The notes under the pieces: model-generated | The model's database searches: none | What the model saw: only the letters and a program-made list of their open reading frames with translations | Told to the model about the DNA's origin: nothing | Program-made: the position numbers and the translations under genes | Shown here: in pieces, positions 48,503-58,796 of the stretch | Position numbering within the stretch: position 1 is the first letter of the stretch | Layout of the letters: every line of letters begins with the position of its first letter | DNA from: Nemertoderma westbladi | Taxonomy: Eukaryota > Xenacoelomorpha > Nemertodermatida > Nemertodermatidae | Direction: 5' to 3' | Length of the DNA: 64,000 nucleotides | Assembly (NCBI GenBank): GCA_032718475.1 | Contig: JAUCBJ010002846.1 | Span: 17,415-81,414 of the forward strand

Positions 48503-48814
48503 AGCATTGTTGACATATTGAAATTACATTTATTTGTTGTGGTCCAAATGTCGTTCGAAAAGTATTTATGAGGGCAACTTATTAATACAGATTCCCAGGA
48601 AGCTAAAACATCCTGTAGGGAATTTTATTAACAAAATTCATCATTAAGAAAACAATAACTTGTGTAATGATTTGTTGCTGTAATGGTAAATATATCCCCA
48701 CTCCGTAAAGCCATTTGTTGCTGTAATAGTAAATATATTTATTAAGAAGATGGATTATAATTAAGCTAATAAGAATAAGGCCACGCGAAAATTCAACTTG
48801 GAAAATTTCTAAAC
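48503..48814. other. no gene seen
   Basis: AT-rich spacer. A short word tttgttgctgtaat(a/g)gtaaatata is repeated at 48669 and 48715. Nothing else is recognised. Confidence 0.5.
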
Positions 48815-48924
48815 TTTGGCCAGACTACATGTGTACCAAATTTGGTTAAATTTCATTAACATTTGGCTGAGTTATTAACGTTTAAAATTGGACACAACAG
48901 AGCAACAGACACACCGATTGAGTT
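48815..48924 (+). repeat. dispersed module preceding the 68-bp satellite
   Basis: Contains CATGTGTACCAAATTTGGTT, AAATTTCATTAACATTTGG, GAGTTATTAACGTTTAAAAT and GGACACAACAGAGC. It is homologous to 33890-34009 and, more loosely, to 3290-3500. Confidence 0.65.
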
Positions 48925-50060
48925 AGTGGTAGCTGTATGCTAAGCTTGCTTACTTTCGTCGCTCGCCCCACAACAGACACACCGATTGAGTTAGTGGTAC
49001 CTGAAGGCTAAGCTTGCTTACTTTCGTCGCTCGCCCCACAACAGACACACCGATTGAGTTAGTGGTACCTGTATGCTATGCTCGCTTACTTTCGTCGCTC
49101 GCCCCACAGACACACCGATTGAGTTAGTGGTACCTGTATGCTAAGCTCGCTTACTTTCGTCGCTCGCCCCACAACAGACACACCGATTGAGTTAGTGGTA
49201 CCTGTATGCTAAGCTCGCTTACTTTCGTCGCTCGCCCCACAACAGACACACCGATTGAGTTAGTGGTACCTGTATGCTAAGCTCGCTTACTTCCGTCGCT
49301 CGCCCCACAACAGACACACCGATTGAGTTAGTGGTACCTGTATGCTAAGCTCGCTTACTTTCGTCGCTCGCCCCACAACAGACACACCGATTGAGTTAGT
49401 GGTACCTGTATGCTAAGCTCGCTTACTTTCGTCGCTCGCCCCACAACAGACACACCGATTGAGTTAGTGGTACCTGTATGCTAAGCTCGCTTACTTTCGT
49501 CGCTCGCCCCACAGACACACCGACTGAGTTAGTGGTACCTGTATGCTAAGCTCGCTTACTTTCGTCGCTCGCCCCACAGACACACCGATTGAGTTAGTGG
49601 TACCTGTATGCTAAGCTCGCTTACTCCCGTCGCTCGCCCCACAACAGACTCACCGATTGAGTTAGTGGTACCTGTATGCTAAGCTCGCTTACTCCCGTCG
49701 CTCGCCCCACAACAGACTCACCGATTGAGTTAGTGGTACCTGTATGCTAAGCTCGCTTACTTTCGTCGCTCGCCCCACAGACACACCGACTGAGTTAGTG
49801 GTACCTGTATGCTAAGCTCGCTTACTTTCGTCGCTCGCCCCACAGACACACCGATTGAGTTAGTGGTACCTGTATGCTAAGCTCGCTTACTCCCGTCGCT
49901 CGCCCCACAACAGACTCACCGATTGAGTTAGTGGTACCTGTATGCTAAGCTCGCTTACTTTCGTCGCTCGCCCCACAACAGATCAACAGAACAACAGACT
50001 CACCGATTGAGTTAGTGGTACCTGTATGCTAAGCTCGCTTACTTTTGTCGCTCGCCCCAC
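48909..50060. repeat. about 68-bp satellite array related to the 49-bp array
   Basis: About 17 copies of a unit with cacaccgattgagttagtgg, tacctgtatgctaagctcgc, ttactttcgtcgctcgcccc. Length alternates between about 68 and 63 bp depending on an ACAAC insertion. The words gtggtacc(c/t)gtatgctaa, gcttactt and gctcgccccac are shared in the same order with the 49-bp monomer, so the two satellites have a common ancestor. Confidence 0.93.
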
Positions 50061-50477
50061 ATTAATTTACAAAATAATAAGATACGCAAAGACGAAAAAT
50101 ATTTATTCGTATTATACGATACGCAGTAAATTTTTATGATACGATACGAAATTCGATACGAATAAATTAGTGCGATACGAATACGAAAATCCGTTTTCGT
50201 ATCGTATCGTATCCTGTCCCTGCATATAATTAGACTAAATACTTTATTGTGTTACAAATTGGTGAATGATTATACTGTGGACTTATATTATAATTTGTTA
50301 AAATAAATATTAAACTCCTGTTTCTCTAACAGGTAACAAATCGAAAAAAATTTAGGCAAAATTACAAAAATTGTATATTTCTGATTTTTATTTATAAATT
50401 TCACTATAGTAGGTTTACCGGTCTGCTGGTAACATTTTACAAAAAAAGGCTGGTTTGTTTGCTGATCAGCTGATTGC
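50061..50477. other. AT-rich DNA with CGTATCGTATCG tract and hAT-like terminus
   Basis: From 50085 to 50215 there are many gatacgaa/cgtatcgt words, ending in CCTGTCCCTG at 50213-50222. Its complement CAGGGACAGG resembles the terminal repeat of hAT-like elements. No matching left terminus was found, so this may be one end of a truncated element. No gene. Confidence 0.35.
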
Positions 50478-50610
50478 AGATCACAGATATCGTTGTACTG
50501 TTGTATGGCAGTATGGGAGAGTAATCACGAACAGATATCGTTGTATGGCAGTATGGGAAAGTAATCACGAACAGATATCGTTGTATGTTGTATGGCAGTA
50601 TGGGAGAGTA
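50478..50610. repeat. short tandem repeat upstream of INTS9
   Basis: Three imperfect copies of a roughly 45-52-bp unit containing agatatcgttgta, tggcagtatgggagagtaa and tcacgaac. They end about 105 bp upstream of the INTS9 start, so they may lie in its promoter. Confidence 0.85.
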
Positions 50611-50715
50611 AGCTCCCTGGGATAGAGCCCCAGCGACAGTAGTGTCCGTAGGTGTCTCTCTACTTTAGTACCGGTACTACTCGTAACTTTAATTAACTGG
50701 ATTTCAGAGACTATC

Positions 50716-52677
50716 ATGAATATAACTAATTTGTCGGACAACCCCAATGCCCCCTGTTTCATTGCGACTATAGGAAACACGTGCGTGATGCTAGACTGCG
50801 GACTGGATATGCAACCCTTACTGAACTACCTTCCCCAGACGTTGGTGAGTAACCAACGCGTCAATAAACTCAAGGTTTACAACCCGGGGAGTCCGGAGTT
50901 GCAACCGATATCGGGGGAGTTCCGTGAGTCCAACAACCGGTTGTTTATCGATGCTCCCCCAGAGGTCTGCACTCCCGAGTTCTATATCATTGACGTCAGC
51001 GACGTCGACGCAGTTCTCATTTCCAACTATCACCACATGATGGCGTTGCCATACCTCACCAAACTGCCGGGTTTCCGTGCACGTGTCTACGGCACCGAAC
51101 CCACTCTCCAGTTCGGTCAGCTACTGATGGAGGAGTTAGCAACTTTCTCTCATCGCGTTTATAACTCCAAGCGGGCGGATAACTGGAAGTCCATTCCGAG
51201 TGTGTCAAACTCGTTCGTGAAGGGAAAATACTTGGCTTCTTGGCGACGGCTTTACACCTTATCTGACATCGAGGAGGCGGTCTCACATGTGGAGGTCGTA
51301 TCGTACGACCAGCACATCGACTTGCATGGCGGACTCACAGTGGTCCCACGACGCTCCGGCTACGCTCTCGGCTCCGCTAACTGGACCCTAGAGGTAACCA
51401 CTCGCAGCTGTAAACTGGTCTACCTCTCCAGCTCCTCGGTTCTCACGACACACGCCCAGCCCTTGGACCAACCGTCTCTACTCGAGGCCGACCTACTACT
51501 AGTGGCGGGCCTCTCGGCAGCGCCCAACCACGCCCCCGACGCAATGATGTCGGCATTCTGTAACAGCGTATCGGTGACACTCAACTCCGGTGGCAGTGTT
51601 CTAGTTCCCTGCTACCCCACCGGCACTGTCTACGATCTTCTAGAACGGCTGTGGTCCTACCTTGATACACAACGACTGTCCCAAACCCCCATCTACCTGG
51701 TATCCCCGGTATCTGACAGCTGTCTCGCCTACTCAGACATATACGCAGAGTGGCTCGCCCCCACTCGACAGGCCAAGGTCTACCAGCCAGAGGTCCCCTT
51801 CCTCCACTCACTTATGAACAAAGGGAACCGCCTCAAACACTTTGCCAACCTGCACGAGGGTTTCTCCCAGTGTTTCCGCACTCCCTGCGTGCTCCTTTGC
51901 TCCCACCCCTCCCTCCGTCTCGGCGACTCGGTTCACTTCCTCAACCTTTGGGGCTCCGATCCCTCCAACACTGTGGTCTTTATTGAACCGGACTTCCCCT
52001 ACATCGAGGCCGTTGGCGCCTACCAGCCCCTCTTTATGCGCGCCTCCTTCACCCCCATCGATGTGCGACTCACCTTCAACCAACTCTCCGGTCTCCTAGA
52101 GGATCTCCGACCTGGGCGAGTGGTCGCCTCGGATACGTACACGCGACCCGGGTCTGCGACCCGATCCGATCTACAGATCCGACCGGGTCGCTTCCCTTTG
52201 ACCGGGCTAGCTAGAGGCCAATCGGTCTCAGTGCCCATCCAGTGGGACTTTGAGTGCGGGTTTATGTCGCGGGAACTGTGTGAGAGCGTCACTCCGGTGC
52301 AGGTTGGTCCCGGTGGTGGTGGTGCGGCCCTGGTTGCACCGCTCACCGGTGGTGGTGCGGCCCTGGTTGCACCGCTCACCGCCGATATCACCAGACGGGA
52401 CTCCATCCTACTTGGGAAGCCGCGATCTTCCAGTAAACGCGTTAACCTTATCTTTGGTAAGATCGATTGCAATGACCTCCTAGTCCAATTAAAACAAGCC
52501 GACGTCGGTGAAATTAAACTGGAGGAAACATCCAAAGGATACAACATACACTTACAGTCCGAATATTCTACACTTATAAACATAGAAGCCAATAGTATTC
52601 ATGTTATCAATGAAAGTAATGAAAATATTCGTGTAAAAATTAAGGAAATTCTTATTAAAATGTTGAATTTTGTTTAA
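50716..52677 (+). CDS. INTS9: Integrator complex subunit 9
   Basis: A 653-codon uninterrupted ORF collinear with the animal INTS9 family (usual length about 650-660 aa). INTS9 is the catalytically inactive MBL/beta-CASP partner of the INTS11 nuclease in the nuclear Integrator cleavage module, which processes snRNA 3' ends and attenuates transcription. Visible landmarks are MLDCGLDM (25-32), SNYHHMMALPYL (103-114) where an active enzyme would carry the metal-binding HxHxDH, GTEPT (126-130), VPCYPTGTVYDLLE (297-310), SHPSLRLGD (396-404) and EPDFPY (424-429). A C-terminal INTS11-binding domain spans about 575-653. GGGAALVAPLT is duplicated in tandem (534-555). There are no introns. An AG at 50706-50707 (gatttcag) just before the ATG could be a 5' UTR splice acceptor. 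Codons 1-570 are GC-rich and the last 75 are AT-rich. ATTAAA follows the stop at 52680. Confidence 0.95.
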   Translation: MNITNLSDNPNAPCFIATIGNTCVMLDCGLDMQPLLNYLPQTLVSNQRVNKLKVYNPGSPELQPISGEFRESNNRLFIDAPPEVCTPEFYIIDVSDVDAVLISNYHHMMALPYLTKLPGFRARVYGTEPTLQFGQLLMEELATFSHRVYNSKRADNWKSIPSVSNSFVKGKYLASWRRLYTLSDIEEAVSHVEVVSYDQHIDLHGGLTVVPRRSGYALGSANWTLEVTTRSCKLVYLSSSSVLTTHAQPLDQPSLLEADLLLVAGLSAAPNHAPDAMMSAFCNSVSVTLNSGGSVLVPCYPTGTVYDLLERLWSYLDTQRLSQTPIYLVSPVSDSCLAYSDIYAEWLAPTRQAKVYQPEVPFLHSLMNKGNRLKHFANLHEGFSQCFRTPCVLLCSHPSLRLGDSVHFLNLWGSDPSNTVVFIEPDFPYIEAVGAYQPLFMRASFTPIDVRLTFNQLSGLLEDLRPGRVVASDTYTRPGSATRSDLQIRPGRFPLTGLARGQSVSVPIQWDFECGFMSRELCESVTPVQVGPGGGGAALVAPLTGGGAALVAPLTADITRRDSILLGKPRSSSKRVNLIFGKIDCNDLLVQLKQADVGEIKLEETSKGYNIHLQSEYSTLINIEANSIHVINESNENIRVKIKEILIKMLNFV

Positions 52678-52845
52678 ATATTAAATATTATTCACGGCCT
52701 CAATGTTTCTTTTTAACTTGGGGTTGGATTCCATCCTTATTTTCATTTTATCTCTATCTTTTTAGGTCCGCGTAGCGATACCTCTAGTATTCACTCAGTT
52801 GAGGTTGTTGTTGTCTCGTTAGGTTTTGGTATTAAGGCTTGATAC
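52678..52845. other. 3' flank of INTS9
   Basis: Short spacer between INTS9 and the tRNA-like sequence. Contains an ATTAAA (52680-52685) directly after the stop, which is very close for a polyadenylation signal. T-rich at 52705-52765. Confidence 0.4.
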
Positions 52846-52846
52846 G

Positions 52847-52918
52847 GCCCCAGTGGCTCAGTTGGCAGAGCGTTGTACTTGGAATCTCTACGTACCGAGT
52901 TCAATCCCCCATTCCGGT
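52847..52918 (+). pseudogene. tRNA-like sequence, probable SINE head
   Basis: The A box TGGCTCAGTTGG lies at 52854-52865 with an intact D stem (GCTC/GAGC) and the B-box-like GAGTTCAATCC at 52897-52907. The acceptor ends do not pair and the anticodon stem is broken. It stands directly before the 52-bp array. A tRNA-derived SINE head is the best reading. Confidence 0.5.
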
Positions 52919-52944
52919 GAATGTGTTTATGTTGTAAGATAATT

Positions 52945-55008
52945 AGTAAGCCATTGAAGGAGACAGTTGATGCGTTAGTAGACGCGGACCTTTGGTAGTA
53001 AGCCATTGAAGGAGACAGTTGATGCGTTAGTAGACGCGGACCTTTGGTAGTAAGCCATTGAAGGAGACAGTTGATGCGTTAGTAGACGCGGACCTTTGGT
53101 AGTAAGCCATTGAAGGAGACAGTTGATGCGTTAGTAGACGCGGACCTTTGGTAGTAAGCCATTGAAGGAGACAGTTGATGCGTTAGTAGACGCGGACCTT
53201 TGGTAGTAAGCCATTGAAGGAGACAGTTGATGCGTTAGTAGACGCGGACCTTTGGTAGTAAGCCATTGAAGGAGACAGTTGATGCGTTAGTAGACGCGGA
53301 CCTTTGGTAGTAAGCCATTGAAGGAGACAGTTGATGCGTTAGTAGACGCGGACCTTTGGTAGTAAGCCATTGAAGGAGACAGTTGATGCGTTAGTAGACG
53401 CGGACCTTTGGTAGTAAGCCATTGAAGGAGACAGTTGATGCGTTAGTAGACGCGGACCTTTGGTAGTAAGCCATTGAAGGAGACAGTTGATGCGTTAGTA
53501 GACGCGGACCTTTGGTAGTAAGCCATTGAAGGAGACAGTTGATGCGTTAGTAGACGCGGACCTTTGGTAGTAAGCCATTGAAGGAGACAGTTGATGCGTT
53601 AGTAGACGCGGACCTTTGGTAGTAAGCCATTGAAGGAGACAGTTGATGCGTTAGTAGACGCGGACCTTTGGTAGTAAGCCATTGAAGGAGACAGTTGATG
53701 CGTTAGTAGACGCGGACCTTTGGTAGTAAGCCATTGAAGGAGACAGTTGATGCGTTAGTAGACGCGGACCTTTGGTAGTAAGCCATTGAAGGAGACAGTT
53801 GATGCGTTAGTAGACGCGGACCTTTGGTAGTAAGCCATTGAAGGAGACAGTTGATGCAGTAGTAGACGCGCACCTTTGGTAGTAAAGCCATTGAAGGAGA
53901 CAGTTGATGCGTTAGTAGACGCGGACCTTTGGTAGTAAGCCATTGAAGGAGACAGTTGATGCGTTAGTAGACGCGGACCTTTGGTAGTAAGCCATTGAAG
54001 GAGACAGTTGATGCGTTAGTAGACGCGGACCTTTGGTAGTAAGCCATTGAAGGAGACAGTTGATGCGTTAGTAGACGCGGACCTTTGGTAGTAAGCCATT
54101 GAAGGAGACAGTTGATGCGTTAGTAGACGCGGACCTTTGGTAGTAAGCCATTGAAGGAGACAGTTGATGCGTTAGTAGACGCGGACCTTTGGTAGTAAGC
54201 CATTGAAGGAGACAGTTGATGCAGTAGTAGACGCGGACCTTTGGTAGTAAAGCCATTGAAGGAGACAGTTGATGCGTTAGTAGACGCGGACCTTTGGTAG
54301 TAAGCCATTGAAGGAGACAGTTGATGCGTTAGTAGACGCGGACCTTTGGTAGTAAGCCATTGAAGGAGACAGTTGATGCGTTAGTAGACGCGGACCTTTG
54401 GTAGTAAGCCATTGAAGGAGACAGTTGATGCGTTAGTAGACGCGGACCTTTGGTAGTAAGCCATTGAAGGAGACAGTTGATGCAGTAGTAGACGCGCACC
54501 TTTGGTAGTAAAGCCATTGAAGGAGACAGTTGATGCGTTAGTAGACGCGGACCTTTGGTAGTAAGCCATTGAAGGAGACAGTTGATGCGTTAGTAGACGC
54601 GGACCTTTGGTAGTAAGCCATTGAAGGAGACAGTTGATGCGTTAGTAGACGCGGACCTTTGGTAGTAAGCCATTGAAGGAGACAGTTGATGCGTTAGTAG
54701 ACGCGGACCTTTGGTAGTAAGCCATTGAAGGAGACAGTTGATGCGTTAGTAGACGCGGACCTTTGGTAGTAAGCCATTGAAGGAGACAGTTGATGCAGTA
54801 GTAGACGCGGACCTTTGGTAGTAAAGCCATTGAAGGAGACAGTTGATGCGTTAGTAGACGCGGACCTTTGGTAGTAAGCCATTGAAGGAGACAGTTGATG
54901 CGTTAGTAGACGCGGACCTTTGTAGTAAGCCATTGAAGGAGACAGTTGATGCGTTAGTAGACGCGGACCTTTGGTTGTAAGCCATTGAAGGAGACAGTTG
55001 ATGCGTTT
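52945..55008. repeat. 52-bp tandem repeat array, about 40 copies
   Basis: Unit starts gtaagccattgaaggagaca and contains gttgatgcgttagtagacgc and ggacctttggta. Copies are nearly identical. A 53-bp variant (gatgcagtagtagacg with gtaaagcc) recurs near 53850, 54213, 54475 and 54787, at spacings of five to seven monomers, so blocks were duplicated. The last monomer passes without a break into a LINE reading frame at gatgcgttTGGACGACTTC. Frames on the minus strand are artefacts. Confidence 0.96.
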
Positions 55009-55588
55009 GGACGACTTCTGTTACCTGAGATCATGGATCCGGAAGTCAGGTGAGGACCTTCGAATACGTAAGGGAAAGGCATGGGCAGCCTTGAATAGGC
55101 TTTCTAGGATTTGGAAGTCACCGAGAATTAATCGGAAACTTAAGGTCCGATTATTTAGAGCAGCAGTAGTTCCAGTACTCCTCTATGGGAGTCCATGCTG
55201 GGCTCTAACTGCTGAGGACAACAAATCTCTGGATGGCACTTTCACAAGAATGCTACGCCGGGTTCATTGTGTCAAGTACAATGCACACATCTCCAACCAG
55301 ACACTATATAACATTGGAGGTGTCTCATTGGTTCCCCCAAGCTTGACACTAGAACAAAATCGCCTCCGCTTTGCAGGACATTGCTTTCGGCGTGAGGACC
55401 AGCCAGTGCATAATCTTGTACTTTGGCAGCCTCATGGAGTGAATAAGCATGGTGGACAGCCCATGACTTTCTTGAGACGCATCTTAAAGGACACTGGCCT
55501 TGAAGATGCGGATGATCTAGCAAATGTCATGGGTGATAGGGAGTTGTGGCGGCGCAATTTTGTCGACAAGCCGGCACAGCATTCTTAA
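55009..55588 (+). pseudogene. LINE ORF2 C-terminal fragment fused to 52-bp array
   Basis: The plus frame from LDDFCYLRSWI to VDKPAQHS-stop is the C-terminal third of a LINE polyprotein. After the thumb-like DDFCYL come KGKAWAALNRLSRIW, LKVRLFRAAVVPVLLYGSPC, RMLRRVHC, NIGGVSLVPPS, RLRFAGHCFRRE and LWRRNFVDKP. These follow the order seen after the RT core in many LINEs (a VLLYG-W motif, then RxLR, then an HxxR region). The RT core is missing; the 5' side is the 52-bp array. It is the same family as 409-766. The following TGCAGC-rich 25 bp (to about 55612) is shared with that copy and probably marks the 3' end. Confidence 0.8.
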
Positions 55589-55612
55589 AAATGCAGCTGC
55601 AATGCAGCATGC

Positions 55613-56407
55613 CGATACTAGTAGTAATCGTACGTTGTATATCTTGATCACATATGCAACAATTTAAATTAATGATAAATTATTGGATTTAAAATTGAAA
55701 TAATTTAAAATTATTGACTAATTACTAACGACAATACTCAATCGTAGAAGCTGATTTGTGTGACGTTACGAGCATAAATATATGCGAAAATATTTCGAAA
55801 ATTTTCTGTATTTAATACAAATTAATAATAATAACCAAAATTAAAACAACCAAATTAAATATCGCCATAAATGATCAAATAACTATTACAGTAGTTACTA
55901 GTGTGAAATAAGTGTGAGAGCTGAGTGTTCTAATTTCTACATTTACCAACATGTCACCAAACAATTTGGATTAATAAAACCAAAACAACTTGTTTCTCTG
56001 TAAACACAAATGGAGTCCTATGCAACCGAATGCAACCGTTAGTACAGTTTGCATTACAGAAACACAACCTGTTATCATGGATACACAAAACAGTGACATT
56101 CTGGTAAATATTAAATATGTCTTTTGAACCGTATTTTGACGTTAAATTAAATTAAAATATGCAAATGACCTTTAAATTAAGCTAAATTGTATGAATAGTA
56201 AATATATCGTGTGAGTTCGTGTGAAGCGTATACAATTGTCCAACCTTGCTTTGATGCGAGGATTATAGTGGACCCACTTGGCTCCTGACCAGTCCCCTGT
56301 CTCCCTGGCTTGATGAGAGTTTAGCATATAGCCACGATACTTCGGTACCGCTGGTAGTTGCAAACTCGAGTCTCGCCGCTAAGGGATCGATCAGGGACTG
56401 TGTCGCG
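55613..56407. other. AT-rich spacer, no gene seen
   Basis: Strongly AT-rich to about 56170, then intermediate. No coding frame, repeat array or RNA gene recognised. Confidence 0.5.
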
Positions 56408-56787
56408 GTGTGTGGCTGTTTGAGTAGGGAGGTGACGTTCGCCTACCCCCGTTGCAGTCATATACTCAAACTCGCACCTCGATATGTTGAAACACCCTCT
56501 TCCGTTAAACGACGTTCTCGGGAACAGCATGCGGAGATGATGTATACGATGACGGCTGATCTCACTGGTGAATCTACCGAACTCACTCAGAGTATGTCGC
56601 CCCGTATGGACGTGAGGAGAAAGAGCAGACAGAGCGTGAACGATTGAACGATTGAACAACGAACGTGAATTAGCTTCTTTGGTCTAACCAGCGGTCCACA
56701 AGGTTCCCCGCCTCCGGTACCTGGTAATGGCTCTCCACCACTGAAACGTCGCAAGCGACCCCCCAAGAAGAAAAAGACCCGGAAATA
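56408..56787 (+). pseudogene. possible broken gene with basic C-terminal tail
   Basis: The GC content rises here. A plus frame (56408-56647) gives 79 codons ending RRKSRQSVND. In another frame YVAPYGREEKEQTERERLN (56601-56657) is protein-like but is stopped at an 8-bp tandem duplication (gattgaac twice, 56638-56655). Further on, a third frame reads GPQGSPPPVPGNGSPPLKRR and then a lysine-rich run ending KTRK at TAA 56786-56788. That stop is embedded in an AAATAAA word that could serve as polyadenylation signal. An AG just before the last segment (ctaaccag, 56691) could be a splice acceptor. I infer a decayed or multi-exon gene whose product ended in a nuclear-localisation-like tail. Family unknown. 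Confidence 0.3.
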
Positions 56788-56788
56788 A

Positions 56789-57139
56789 ACGTTACTTTTT
56801 CTGGTTACTTTTTATTACGGCTATTCTACTTTATATTACTCATATTCCTACTTTATATTATAATGAAAATAAGTAAGTGGTACCCTCAATAATTCATTTA
56901 GCTTATTTGTTCACGAGCTGAGACATTTTATATGTATTAGATATACTCTTTAGCACTATAGTTTTCTTATCCAGAAGTAATTGGTATCCAATAATTCATT
57001 ATATTTTATTTTATTCACAAGCTGAGATATTTTATATGCTTTGAGCAAATCAATACTTACACTTTCACTAAACAATCGGAAAGAGTCGAAATATACAAGA
57101 TAGGGGTTAAAAACGTTTTTTTTTTGTCAAATGCGCTAA
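56789..57139. other. AT-rich spacer, no gene seen
   Basis: Contains two diverged copies of a segment with TTCATTTAGCTTATTTGTTCACGAGC-like words (near 56892 and 56992) around 'gctgagacattttatatg'. Nothing else is recognised. Confidence 0.45.
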
Positions 57140-57232
57140 CAAATAGTTAATGTTACATACTGTATATATCCTTAACAATAGTTACTGTTACTAATATCCT
57201 AACCAATAATAGTTACTGTTTCTCCAACAACC
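57140..57232. repeat. 28-bp satellite, diverged left edge
   Basis: Three diverged monomers (ccttaacaatagttactgtt, then aatatcctaaccaataatag) of the satellite that continues at 57847. They lie on the other side of a foldback palindrome. Confidence 0.75.
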
Positions 57233-57251
57233 AAAGTAAGTCATATAAAAA

Positions 57252-57846
57252 TTCAAAATAAGGAATAGCCAATCTTTTAATTAATATAATATAAAATTTA
57301 AATAAATTCAAATATTTCATACGCCAACTGGGTGTCATTTTCAATGATAACCGGTAGAACTGACTTACTGCTATACAGATTGTAGGCCTAAATATATTGC
57401 ATGGTATATATATACTTTTAACGTACAGTATGGCAATTCACCATAAATCTAAACCTAAACTTACTGATATATACTTAATTAGCACCATTTTAACACAATT
57501 GCACGATTAACAATAATATAATACAGTAAGTACACCCCTTCGAACTTTGTACTTACTATTATATATTATTATTGTTAATCGTGCAATTGTGTTAAAATTG
57601 TGCTAATTAAGTATGTATCAGTAGTTTAGTTTATAGATATTGTTGAATTGCCATACTGTACGTAATATATATACCATGCAATATATTTAGGCCTATAATC
57701 TGTATAACAGTTAGTTAAGATTCAGATTGCTACCGATAGTTATCGATTGAAAATGACGCCAGTTGGCGTATGAAATATTTGAATTTATTTGAATTGTTAT
57801 ATTTCAGTATTATATTAATTAAAATATTGGCTATTCCATATTTTGA
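57252..57846. mobile_element. foldback element, roughly 595-bp imperfect palindrome
   Basis: Left arm (57252-57533) and right arm (57549-57846) are reverse complements with scattered mismatches and small indels, separated by a 15-nt loop (57534-57548). Matching words include GGAATAGCCAAT, ATTTCATACGCCAACTGG, TTGCATGGTATATATA, TTAACACAATTGCACGATTA and GTAAGTAC. It is AT-rich with no ORF. It sits inside the 28-bp satellite. This fits a foldback transposon or a head-to-head inverted duplication. No clear target duplication was found at the diverged outer ends. Confidence 0.85.
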
Positions 57847-58603
57847 GTTACTGTTACTATTATCCTTACCAATAGTTAATATTACTACTATCCTTACCAA
57901 TAGTTAATGTTACTATTATCCTTACCAATAGTTACTGTTACTATTATCCTTACCAATAGTTAATGTTACTATTATCCTAACCAATAGTTACTGTTACTAT
58001 TATCCTTACCAATAGTTACTGTTACTATTATCCTAACCAATAGTTAATGTTACTATTATCCTTACCAATAGTTAATGTTACTATTATCCTTACCAATAGT
58101 TAATGTTACTATTATCCTAACCAATAGTTACTGTTACTATTATCCTAACCAATAGTTAATGTTACTATTATCCTAACCAATAGTTACTGTTACTATTATC
58201 CTTACCAATAGTTACTGTTACTATTATCCTAACCAATAGTTACTGTTACTATTATCCTTACCAATAGTTACTGTTACTATTATCCTTACCAATAGTTACT
58301 GTTACTATTATCCTTACCAATAGTTACTGTTACTATTATCCTTACCAATAGTTAATGTTACTATTATCCTTACCAATAGTTACTGTTACTATTATCCTTA
58401 CCAATAGTTAATGTTACTATTATCCTTACCAATAGTTACTGTTACTACTATCCTAACCAATAGTTACTGTTACTATTATCCTTACCAATAGTTACTGTTA
58501 CTATTATCCTTACCAATAGTTACTGTTACTATTATCCTTACCAATAGTTCAGGTTACTATTATCCTAACCAATAGTTACTGTTACTATTATCCTAACCAA
58601 TAC
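57847..58603. repeat. 28-bp satellite, middle block
   Basis: About 27 copies of a 28-bp unit (gttactgttactattatcc then ttaccaata). Two sites vary freely among copies: ttaCtg/ttaAtg and ccTtacc/ccTaacc. The block ends at the poly-T that is the tail of the inserted RLE retrotransposon. Confidence 0.96.
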
Positions 58604-58605
58604 TT
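58593..58605. repeat. left target-site duplication of RLE element
   Basis: ctaaccaatactt here and at 62825-62837. Ordinary monomers read caatagtt at this place; the C variant (caatactt) is found only at these two ends, so the duplication is not explained by the satellite's own periodicity. Confidence 0.85.
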
Positions 58606-58796
58606 TTTTTTTTTTTTTTTTTTTATTTTTAAACATATGATGATTTGGAAGAATTGAACAAATTAATTTACACATGATTGTAACTACGTAGCCTAATGCA
58701 AGAGTAGTATTCGTCACCACCCGTCACCAAGCAACAGTACCGCACTTTGTACAGTTAGGCCTACTGCAGTACTGTTTGGATCAAGCTGCCCACAGT

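Noticed and set aside
50818-52592. Several antisense and alternate-frame ORFs inside INTS9
   Set aside because: Shadows caused by high GC and few stops; the INTS9 frame covers the whole length with family landmarks.
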